Below, in pieces: positions 53,140 through 59,955 of a stretch of 64,000 bases of DNA. The stretch is from an uncultured Phocaeicola sp. GTDB lineage: Bacteria > Bacteroidota > Bacteroidia > Bacteroidales > Bacteroidaceae. The translations under genes were made by a program, and so were the position numbers. A model generated the notes under the pieces. It saw only the letters and a list, made by a program, of their open reading frames with translations, was not told where the DNA came from and searched no databases. How positions within the stretch are numbered: position 1 is the first letter of the stretch; every line of letters starts with the position of its first letter. The stretch lies in assembly GCA_948566455.1 (NCBI GenBank), contig CAOYQO010000018.1, forward strand, positions 3,960 to 67,959, in the 5' to 3' direction.

Positions 53140-54120
53140 ATGATGCAGAAGAAAATTCGTATGTATGGTATGCTATCCGCTTTTTTATATTGCGGGATGG
53201 CATCTGCACAGCAGCAACAACAACAGCATACTGTGGAGATGATTCCATTCGGCAATATGGACCAGTGGGTAGACCGCCAGATTAAAGAGTCGGGTATTAT
53301 CGGTGGCGCATTGAAGAATGTGTATGCTATCGGGCCGACTGCAACTATTCGTGAGAATAAGGCTTATAAGAATATGGGTGGATCACCGTGGGCGACTTCC
53401 AATGTGATGGCACGTGTGGCTGGTATTACTAAAACAAATACCTCTGTGTTTCCCGAAAAACGTGATGAAGGTTACTGCGCACGTATGGATACCCGTATGG
53501 AGAGTGTAAAGGTATTAGGAATCGTAGATATTACGGTGCTGGCTGCAGGTTCTATGTTTTTGGGTGAAGTACATGAGCCGATTAAGGGAACGAAGAATCC
53601 GCAGAAGATGTTGAATTCCGGTATTCCTTTCACGAAGAAACCGATCGCTGTTCAGTTTGACTATAAAGTTAAGATGTCTGATAGAGAGAAGCGTATCCGC
53701 GCTACAGGTTTCAGCCGTATTACGGATGTAGACGGTAAAGACTTTCCGGAAGTGAATTTATTCCTGCAGAAACGTTGGGAAGACAAGGATGGAAATATTT
53801 TTGCGAAGCGCATAGGTACAATGGTGGTACGTTATTATAATACAACTGATGACTGGCGTAACAATGTTACTTATTCAATCATGTACGGAGATATAACAGG
53901 TGATCCTGCCTATAAACCTCATATGATGCGTTTGCAAGTAGAAGAGCGTTATGCCATCAACAGTAAGGGAGAGAGTGTTCCCGTTAAAGAAGTGGCATGG
54001 GGAACGGAAGAAGATGTTCCTACTCATCTATTACTGCAATTTACTTCCAGTCATGGAGGTGCTTATATTGGTTCTCCTGGTAATTCACTTTGGGTTGATA
54101 ATGTAAAGCTGGTATATTAA
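53140..54120 (+). CDS. Secreted PCMD-domain protein, last gene of the sulfonation operon
   Basis: Protein of 326 residues. Signal peptide (MYGMLSAFLYCGMASAQ) is followed by a run of glutamines (CAG/CAA codons, 53207-53224). The body is a beta-rich PCMD (putative carbohydrate metabolism) domain: FGNMDQWVDRQIKESGIIGG, AIQFDYKVK-like strand PIAVQFDYKVKMSD, ending in a jelly-roll strand SPGNSLWVDNVKLVY. No catalytic motif is evident. It follows the sulfotransferase by 16 bases, so it belongs to the same transcript; it may bind or present the sulfonated product outside the cytoplasm. That role is speculative. Confidence 0.75.
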   Translation: MMQKKIRMYGMLSAFLYCGMASAQQQQQQHTVEMIPFGNMDQWVDRQIKESGIIGGALKNVYAIGPTATIRENKAYKNMGGSPWATSNVMARVAGITKTNTSVFPEKRDEGYCARMDTRMESVKVLGIVDITVLAAGSMFLGEVHEPIKGTKNPQKMLNSGIPFTKKPIAVQFDYKVKMSDREKRIRATGFSRITDVDGKDFPEVNLFLQKRWEDKDGNIFAKRIGTMVVRYYNTTDDWRNNVTYSIMYGDITGDPAYKPHMMRLQVEERYAINSKGESVPVKEVAWGTEEDVPTHLLLQFTSSHGGAYIGSPGNSLWVDNVKLVY

Positions 54121-54198
54121 TACCGTATGATGTAATAAAAGTGAACAATATCTGGCCTTTTGTCAATGCCTTTTATGTATTCTGTATAAACAATCCCG

Positions 54199-54229
54199 AG
54201 CTTCTCTAAGGACTTTTAGAGGAAAAGCT
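54199..54229 (+). terminator. Weak terminator after the sulfonation operon
   Basis: AGCTTCTCTAA (54199-54209) pairs with TTAGAG (54216-54221) and AAGCT (54225-54229) with small bulges, followed by GTATTATTTTATATTTT. Confidence 0.5.
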
Positions 54230-54258
54230 GTATTATTTTATATTTTCTAAAAAAAAAC

Positions 54259-54289
54259 TTTGATATTATTAAAAATGTGTCTATTTTTG
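54259..54289 (+). promoter_or_regulatory. Full promoter of the YjbH/OmpA cluster
   Basis: TTTG at 54259-54262 and TATTTTTG at 54282-54289 are separated by 19 bases, the standard -33/-7 arrangement of Bacteroides sigma-ABfr promoters. It is the most complete consensus promoter in the window. Confidence 0.8.
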
Positions 54290-54311
54290 CAGCATATTTT
54301 GTATCGCGTAG

Positions 54312-55577
54312 ATGCAAAAAAGGTTGAAAATGATGAGGTGTAAAAACTCTAACATAAGGAAGTGTCTAACTACTAAAACAATAGCACAATGTGCGGCGCT
54401 CTTTTTATTCTGTTTGATTCCTTTAAGGGGATTTTGTCAAACGGGGGAAAGTACTGTAAATGTTTTAGTAGAAATGGGATTTGAAAATGTGGGGTGGACG
54501 GAAGATGACAACGAACGTGTTTATGTTTTGCAGAATTCTGCATATCGTTTGCAGGGTGTCGGTATAAGCAAAGCGGTGGATGTTATTCAAAAGATAGGAT
54601 TGCCGGAACAAAAAAAATGTCGGATAATCGTTTTAGATAATAATATACCTCAAATTTCTCTTTATTATCATCCTGTAAAGGGGGATACTGTGACTCAAGT
54701 CGAACGCAATGATTGGAAAGTTACCTATGAATTGGGTGAAGCGTGGCGGGAGGCACGGAAAATAAAGGTGAAAAATAGCTCTTTGTTTAAGGTGGATGTG
54801 TTGGTGTATCCTCAGTTAGCTCTCAGGAACTTGCTTCTTACGCAGATTTACCAGGTGTTGTTTGATCTTAGTCCGGCAGTGGAAGTGTCGTTGTGGAAAG
54901 GGATGAAGCTGACAGGGCAGTTAAAGATACCTGTTTATAATGATGGGTATGGAAGTTATGAGGATAAGATTCATCCGGGGCATTTGACGATATCCCAACG
55001 TTTTCGCTTGCCATACAATGTGTTTGGTAAAGTGACAGTGGGCTATTTTAATGCCGACCGGTATGGCGTGGATGCTGAATTCTTTCGTCCCTTTGCAGAT
55101 GAAAGGTTTTCTGTCATGGCGCGGATGGGATGTACAGCTATTGGCTATTGGGACGGCTTTCGGTTTCATTATGATCCGAAAATGGGATTGACTTGGACGA
55201 TAGGTGGAAGTTTTTATTGGCCACAGTATAACACATCGTTCAACTTGAAGGTTGAGCAATACTTGAAAGAGGACCGGGGAGTTAAGTTTGAAATGATTCG
55301 TCATTTCCGATATTGCTCCATTGGCTTTTATGCAATGAAAGCGAAATGGGCGAAGGCTAACGGGGGGTTCCGGTTTCAAGTGGCATTGCCGCCTTACAAG
55401 TATAAACGTTACAAAAAATGGCCAAGGATAAACACTTCTGCTAATATGGGACTTGTTTATAATGCTGGTAATGAACGGTATTATTATAAGGAATATAAAG
55501 CGGAAGCCAGTGACAACATAATGGAGAAAAATAGTTTTAACCCATATTTTATTAAGTCAGAATTGTTAAATTTTTAA
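54312..55577 (+). CDS. YjbH/GfcD-like outer-membrane protein, C-terminal half
   Basis: Protein of 421 residues with a long N-terminus and signal segment (AALFLFCLIPLRGFCQ). ATGs at 54312, 54330 and 54333 are all possible starts. Residues about 48-110 (VLVEMGFENVGWTEDDNERVY and IVLDNNIPQISLYY) and the following beta-barrel (LTGQLKIPVYNDGY, VFGKVTVGYFNADRYGVDAEFF, FSVMARMGCTAIGYWDGF) resemble the second half of E. coli YjbH as I remember it, where a small alpha/beta domain precedes a barrel. The first half of YjbH is absent here and appears at 57792-58538. YjbH proteins belong to exopolysaccharide export loci. A profile search would settle it. Confidence 0.7.
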   Translation: MQKRLKMMRCKNSNIRKCLTTKTIAQCAALFLFCLIPLRGFCQTGESTVNVLVEMGFENVGWTEDDNERVYVLQNSAYRLQGVGISKAVDVIQKIGLPEQKKCRIIVLDNNIPQISLYYHPVKGDTVTQVERNDWKVTYELGEAWREARKIKVKNSSLFKVDVLVYPQLALRNLLLTQIYQVLFDLSPAVEVSLWKGMKLTGQLKIPVYNDGYGSYEDKIHPGHLTISQRFRLPYNVFGKVTVGYFNADRYGVDAEFFRPFADERFSVMARMGCTAIGYWDGFRFHYDPKMGLTWTIGGSFYWPQYNTSFNLKVEQYLKEDRGVKFEMIRHFRYCSIGFYAMKAKWAKANGGFRFQVALPPYKYKRYKKWPRINTSANMGLVYNAGNERYYYKEYKAEASDNIMEKNSFNPYFIKSELLNF

Positions 55578-55589
55578 TTTATTATTGAG

Positions 55590-56498
55590 ATGAAAAAGAT
55601 TAAATTCTTAAACGGCATTGGTAGCATGTTTGCTTTTGCCGTAGTCGCTTTAGTAGGCTCTCTTCTTTTTACGTCGTGTGAAAAGGAAGATTTGAATGCG
55701 ACATTTACAACAGAACCAGCAAAAGCTACCATTAATGTGAATGTAGTAGAATTTCCAAGTGGAGCAGCTGTGTCTGGTGTAACTATTAGTGCAGATAAAG
55801 GAGAGGTAAGTGGAATGGCAGTTACATTGAAAGCCGGTGCTGATGGTAGTATCGCTGCTCAGGATGTGGTGATTAGTGCTACTGCTCCTGCCGGTTATGA
55901 GGCTATCCAGTCTGTTACGGTTCATGTTAATGCTGTGAAAGCTGGTGGTGTGGCTACATACAATGCTACGCTGGTAGCTGTGAAGACTGCTACACCGGAA
56001 GAACCAGACCAAGTTGTGATTAAAGGTGTGAGAGAAGAAGGCCCTGCTCGCGTAAGCGAATTGCTTAATCCTACTCACAATCATGCAGGTAAGTCTTGGT
56101 GGGAAAATGCAAACGATTATATTTTGATTACTAAGGTAAGCTATAAACTGTATAACCAGCAGACAGCTGCAAAAGAAGGCGAAGTGAAAGATGTTGATGT
56201 TACAGATTTCATTGAAAGTTTGAAGTACAACTATACAAAAGATTCTGTGCTTGAAATGAAGATTTCTGCATGGAGCATTTATCGTGCTTGGTTTGAGGTT
56301 TACCCGGTTACCACTACTTATACAATTTCTTATAAGAACAGCGGAGAGATCTTAGGCATAATCAAAGCTGATGCTTTGAATGGTACTGCTGCACAGTATG
56401 AAGAAATGGCTCATCCTAGCCATTCACACGCTTACCAGCATGGTCATGGACATGGTGCAAGTGAAAATGCCGGTGGTGGTATTGTTTTGCCCGATTAA
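55590..56498 (+). CDS. DUF3869-like lipoprotein with His-rich tail
   Basis: Lipoprotein of 302 residues (LVGSLLFTSCEKEDLN; lipobox FTSC, acidic residues after it suggest surface export). Two beta-sandwich segments (ATINVNVVEFPSGAAVSGVTI, VTVHVNAVKAGGVATYNATLVA) precede a domain containing THNHAGKSWWENANDYILITK. The C-terminus is HPSHSHAYQHGHGHGASENA, with seven histidines in twenty residues, which could bind a metal ion. No enzyme motif is visible. Twelve bases after the first YjbH half and 49 before the OmpA gene. Function unknown. Confidence 0.7.
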   Translation: MKKIKFLNGIGSMFAFAVVALVGSLLFTSCEKEDLNATFTTEPAKATINVNVVEFPSGAAVSGVTISADKGEVSGMAVTLKAGADGSIAAQDVVISATAPAGYEAIQSVTVHVNAVKAGGVATYNATLVAVKTATPEEPDQVVIKGVREEGPARVSELLNPTHNHAGKSWWENANDYILITKVSYKLYNQQTAAKEGEVKDVDVTDFIESLKYNYTKDSVLEMKISAWSIYRAWFEVYPVTTTYTISYKNSGEILGIIKADALNGTAAQYEEMAHPSHSHAYQHGHGHGASENAGGGIVLPD

Positions 56499-56547
56499 TA
56501 GAGTGTTGTAGGTACGTTTAAATAAGAACAATAAAAAATATATAAAA

Positions 56548-57705
56548 ATGAAAGCTAAATTCTTAACCTTGTCCATCTTATTGGCTGGTTCTTGTGTATT
56601 GGCTAATGCGCAAGAAAAGAAAAATTATTATACGAAGAAGGCTTCAGACAACATCTTTGTGGGTGTTGGTATTGGAGGCATGTCTGTTCTGAATGGCGGC
56701 TTGAATACTCCGACCATGAACTTCAATCTCCAGATTGGTAAATACATTACTCCGACTTGGGGGGTACGTGGTGAAGTGAGCGGTTTGTGGCAGAGTCTTG
56801 ACAATCAAGACAATTCCTACTTCGATAAAGGCACAAATAGTGAGTATCACAAATATTGTAAAAAGTTTGGTGAAATCAACTTGGATGCTATGCTGAACCT
56901 GACAACTCTGTTTGGTGGTTACAACCCCAATCGTGTAGTCGATTTCTATCTGTTTGCGGGTCCTACAATGAACCTTTCTTCTAAAGGCACAGAATTTACA
57001 GGCGGTATGGTAGGCGATGCTTATCAACTGGCTGCAAACGATGATGTCAAGGCTCGTTTCGGTGCTACTGCAGGTTTGGGCTTGGGCTTCAACTTGAATC
57101 AGAAGCTGGCTTTGAATGTAGAAGGTCGTTTTGGGGTGACTCCCTCTATCTTTGGCGATGCAAGCGACTGTCGTAAGGCTGAGGCCACTGCCCGCGTAAA
57201 TGTAGGTTTGACTTATACATTTGGTGGTAAGAAATTTGCGAAAGTTTCTGATATTGACGAAGATGCCATCAATGCTGAAATCAACCGCTACAGAAGTGAA
57301 TTGGCTCAAGCTCAGGCTGATTTGGCAAACTGCAAGAACTCATTGGCTAACATGAAACCGGAAGTTAAGGAAGTTATCAAGGAAATCCAGACAGCTGGTC
57401 CTCGTGCTATCTTCTTTAAAATCGGTAGTGCTCGTTTGGATGATTATGGTAAGGTCAATATTCAGTTGGCTGCTAAGATTCTGAAGGCTAATCCGGATAA
57501 GAAATACAAGGTTGCAGGTTACTGTGATAAGGCTACAGGTAGCGCAGCATACAACCAGAAACTTTCAGAAAAACGTGCTCAGGTTGTTTACGATGCCTTG
57601 ATTGCTGAAGGTGTAGACAAAGATCAACTTGAATTCGTAGGATTTGGTGGTACTGAAAATATGTTCAGCAAGAACTATCTGAACCGCGTAGTGATTCTTG
57701 AATAA
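56548..57705 (+). CDS. OmpA-family outer-membrane protein
   Basis: Protein of 385 residues: signal peptide (LLAGSCVLANAQ), N-terminal eight-stranded barrel (about 30-235, DNIFVGVGIGGMSVL, LDAMLNLTTLFGGY, VNVGLTYTFGGKKF), a coiled-coil linker (EINRYRSELAQAQADLANCKNSL) and an OmpA peptidoglycan-binding domain (about 280-385, IFFKIGSARLDDYGKVNI, YNQKLSEKRAQVVYDALIAEGV, NYLNRVVILE). It probably anchors the outer membrane, or the cluster's complex, to the cell wall. The OmpA domain is divergent at its end: the usual Arg-rich NRRV-type motif reads NRVVI. A strong terminator follows. Confidence 0.88.
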   Translation: MKAKFLTLSILLAGSCVLANAQEKKNYYTKKASDNIFVGVGIGGMSVLNGGLNTPTMNFNLQIGKYITPTWGVRGEVSGLWQSLDNQDNSYFDKGTNSEYHKYCKKFGEINLDAMLNLTTLFGGYNPNRVVDFYLFAGPTMNLSSKGTEFTGGMVGDAYQLAANDDVKARFGATAGLGLGFNLNQKLALNVEGRFGVTPSIFGDASDCRKAEATARVNVGLTYTFGGKKFAKVSDIDEDAINAEINRYRSELAQAQADLANCKNSLANMKPEVKEVIKEIQTAGPRAIFFKIGSARLDDYGKVNIQLAAKILKANPDKKYKVAGYCDKATGSAAYNQKLSEKRAQVVYDALIAEGVDKDQLEFVGFGGTENMFSKNYLNRVVILE

Positions 57706-57731
57706 TATACTCTGTTAAAAACAGAAATACT

Positions 57732-57765
57732 AAAGAAGGCGCCTGATTTTCCAGACGCCTTCTTT
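57732..57765 (+). terminator. Terminator between OmpA gene and second YjbH half
   Basis: AAAGAAGGCG (57732-57741) pairs with CGCCTTCTTT (57756-57765), with CTG/CAG pairing inside, then TTTTAAT. It should reduce transcription of the following gene, for which no promoter is seen in the 26-base remainder. Confidence 0.85.
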
Positions 57766-57791
57766 TTAATCTCTGATTGAATTTATCTGCA

Positions 57792-58538
57792 ATGGTGAAA
57801 TTTAAGTTGTGCTTTGTTGCTCTGCTTTGTTGTTTGTCTTTTCCTGTTTCTGCTCAACTTACGTATGGCACGACAGGATTGTTGCATGCACCTTCTGCTG
57901 AAATGCAGCGTGACAAGACGCTTATGATTGGCGGTAATTTTTTGAACAAAGAATTAACTCCTCCCACTTGGTATTATCATACGTACAATTATTTTCTGAA
58001 TGTTACGATATTCCCCTGGATGGAGGTGGCCTACACCTGTACGCTTTTCAAGGCGGAAGCATTGGGCTTGGCTCCTTACGGATATTCTGGGTTTACCAAT
58101 CAGGACAGGTATTTCTCGCTTCGATTGAGAGCGTTGAAGGAAGGGCAGTTCTGGAAATATATGCCTGCAGTGGTGTTTGGTACTTCCGACCCCTTTACTT
58201 CCACAAACAGTCAAATGGCTTCCACGGAAGGAAACGGTTATTACAGTCGTTTTTATGTTGCAGCGACAACACATATTCCCTTGGGAAGGGAAGAAATAGG
58301 AGTGCATCTTTCTTATCTTTACAACAAGCGTAAGGAGTATAAGTTAAACGGAATGGCAGCGGGCATTACCTACAATCCCTCTTTTCATCCTCAATTACGA
58401 CTGATTGTGGAATACGACTCAAAAGATTTTGCTTTTGGCGCCACTTATTGTTTGTTTAAGTACCTGCACTTTCAAGTGGAAATGCAGAAAATGCAATATT
58501 TCAGTGGTGGATTGACAGTTAATATTCATTTGAAATGA
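57792..58538 (+). CDS. YjbH/GfcD-like outer-membrane protein, N-terminal half
   Basis: Protein of 248 residues; I took the ATG at 57792 (MVKFKLCFVALLCCLSFPVSAQ), giving a clean signal peptide. It opens with LTYGTTGLLHAPSAEMQRDKTL, which parallels the start of mature E. coli YjbH (a G-G-GLL-TP-A-M pattern), then NVTIFPWMEVAYTCTLF and RYFSLRLRALKEGQFWKYMP, both recognisable YjbH features, and ends in barrel strands (FSGGLTVNIHLK). At this point E. coli YjbH (about 700 residues) continues into the part seen here at 54312-55577. The split and reversed order look genuine, as both halves have their own signal peptides. Confidence 0.72.
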   Translation: MVKFKLCFVALLCCLSFPVSAQLTYGTTGLLHAPSAEMQRDKTLMIGGNFLNKELTPPTWYYHTYNYFLNVTIFPWMEVAYTCTLFKAEALGLAPYGYSGFTNQDRYFSLRLRALKEGQFWKYMPAVVFGTSDPFTSTNSQMASTEGNGYYSRFYVAATTHIPLGREEIGVHLSYLYNKRKEYKLNGMAAGITYNPSFHPQLRLIVEYDSKDFAFGATYCLFKYLHFQVEMQKMQYFSGGLTVNIHLK

Positions 58539-58557
58539 TCAGTGTATAAAAAACGTG

Positions 58558-58590
58558 AAAGGGATGTTTGATGTTGTCAAACATCCCTTT
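58558..58590 (+). terminator. Terminator after the YjbH/OmpA cluster
   Basis: AAAGGGATGTTTGA (58558-58571) and TCAAACATCCCTTT (58577-58590) are perfect complements with a five-base loop, followed by TTCTG. Confidence 0.9.
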
Positions 58591-58640
58591 TTCTGTATTG
58601 TGTAATCATTTAAAAATAATAGTATAAATAGGTGTTTTGT

Positions 58641-58677
58641 TTTTCCAGTAGGAGAATTTTTTTCCCAATAGGAGAAA
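58641..58677. repeat. Pair of TTTCCC/GGAGAAA near-palindromes
   Basis: TTTTCCAGTAGGAGAA (58641-58656) and TTTCCCAATAGGAGAAA (58661-58677) have centres 20 bp apart. They resemble the pair at 45131-45167. A further half-site ATGGGAGAAAAA follows near 58702. Possible operator upstream of ruvX. Confidence 0.45.
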
Positions 58678-58789
58678 AAAATAGTAATTGCTGATAATAA
58701 AATGGGAGAAAAATAATCATTTATGTGCCAAGTTGTTTTTTTAAGCATTACTATATATAAGATTAACGGTAGATTTCAAATTTTAATCG

Positions 58790-58797
58790 TAATTTTG
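58790..58797 (+). promoter_or_regulatory. Candidate -7 box of ruvX
   Basis: TAATTTTG matches TAnnTTTG and ends only nine bases before the ATG at 58807, so the transcript would have a very short leader or none. Confidence 0.5.
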
Positions 58798-58806
58798 TAG
58801 CCCATT

Positions 58807-59229
58807 ATGAGTAGAATATTAGCTATTGATTACGGTAAAAAGCGTACGGGAATAGCTGTCAGCGATACATTGCAAATGATTGCTAACGGACTGACCACTG
58901 TGCCTACGCATGAGCTGCTGGCATTCATCCTTGATTATGTAGGAAAAGAACCGGTGGAACGTATTCTTGTAGGCTTGCCTAAACAGATGAATAATGAGGC
59001 TTCGGAAAACATGAAACGTATAGAACCTTTTGTCCGTTTGTTGAAGAAAAAGTTACCGGAAATGCCTGTTGAGTATGTTGACGAGCGCTTTACCTCAGTT
59101 TTGGCACATCGCACTATGCGGGAAGCCGGGCTGAAGAAGAAAGATCGCCAGAATAAGGCTTTGGTGGATGAGATCAGTGCAACTATTATTCTGCAAAGCT
59201 ATTTGGAAAATAAACGTTTTATATTATAA
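58807..59229 (+). CDS. ruvX: Putative pre-16S rRNA nuclease / Holliday junction resolvase (YqgF)
   Basis: RNase-H-fold nuclease of 140 residues. The first acidic residue is in ILAIDYGKKRTGIAVSD, the Glu region in VDERFTSVLAHRTM and the final Asp in ALVDEISATIILQSYL, matching the YqgF family. In E. coli the homologue matures the 5' end of 16S rRNA. It leads a housekeeping run with def, a TPR gene and thrS. Confidence 0.93.
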   Translation: MSRILAIDYGKKRTGIAVSDTLQMIANGLTTVPTHELLAFILDYVGKEPVERILVGLPKQMNNEASENMKRIEPFVRLLKKKLPEMPVEYVDERFTSVLAHRTMREAGLKKKDRQNKALVDEISATIILQSYLENKRFIL

Positions 59230-59284
59230 TAAAGGTATATATACTTATATATATTGATTTAGTAATTTGTAACTTAGAGAAAGA

Positions 59285-59839
59285 ATGATTTTACCCATTT
59301 ATGTATACGGTCAGCCCGTATTGAGAAAAGTGGCGGAAGATATTGCTCCCGACTATCCAAATTTGAAAGAGTTAATTGCGAATATGTTCGAAACGATGGA
59401 TAATGCCGAAGGTGTAGGGCTTGCAGCACCGCAAGTAGGATTGCCTGTTCGTGTTGTAGTCGTTGATCTGGATGTATTATCAGAAGATTATCCTGAATAT
59501 AAAGGTTTCCGGAAAGCATATATCAACCCCCATATCCTGGAAGTATCAGGTGAAGAAGTGTCTATGGAAGAAGGATGCCTGAGTCTTCCGGGTATTCATG
59601 AAGCTGTGAAGCGTGGTAATAAAATCCATGTAACGTATATGGATGAGGATATGGTAGAGCATGACGAAATTGTTGAGGGCTATCTGGCACGTGTGATGCA
59701 ACATGAATTTGACCATTTAGAAGGAAAGATGTTTATTGATCATTTGTCTCCCTTGCGTAAGCAAATGATTAAGGGAAGACTGAATGCGATGCTAAAGGGA
59801 AAAGCTCATTGCACGTATAAAGTCAAGACTGTGAAATAA
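59285..59839 (+). CDS. def: Peptide deformylase
   Basis: Metal-dependent enzyme of 184 residues that removes the formyl group from nascent proteins. All three motifs are present: GVGLAAPQ (43-50), EEGCLS (95-100, metal-binding Cys) and QHEFDHLEG (139-147, two metal-binding His and the catalytic Glu). 55 bases after ruvX; the two may be co-transcribed. Confidence 0.96.
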   Translation: MILPIYVYGQPVLRKVAEDIAPDYPNLKELIANMFETMDNAEGVGLAAPQVGLPVRVVVVDLDVLSEDYPEYKGFRKAYINPHILEVSGEEVSMEEGCLSLPGIHEAVKRGNKIHVTYMDEDMVEHDEIVEGYLARVMQHEFDHLEGKMFIDHLSPLRKQMIKGRLNAMLKGKAHCTYKVKTVK

Positions 59840-59919
59840 GCTAATCTTATAATAAGGTATAAAAGGCTCAAAAAATATAAAAAGTCTTCCGTTAATCCCG
59901 CCAAGTAAATGAAAAGCAT

Positions 59920-59927
59920 TAAATTTG
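59920..59927 (+). promoter_or_regulatory. Candidate -7 box of the TPR gene
   Basis: TAAATTTG matches TAnnTTTG, 29 bases before the ATG at 59956. Confidence 0.55.
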
Positions 59928-59955
59928 TTTCGTTTACAAGCATTTATAAGACAAG

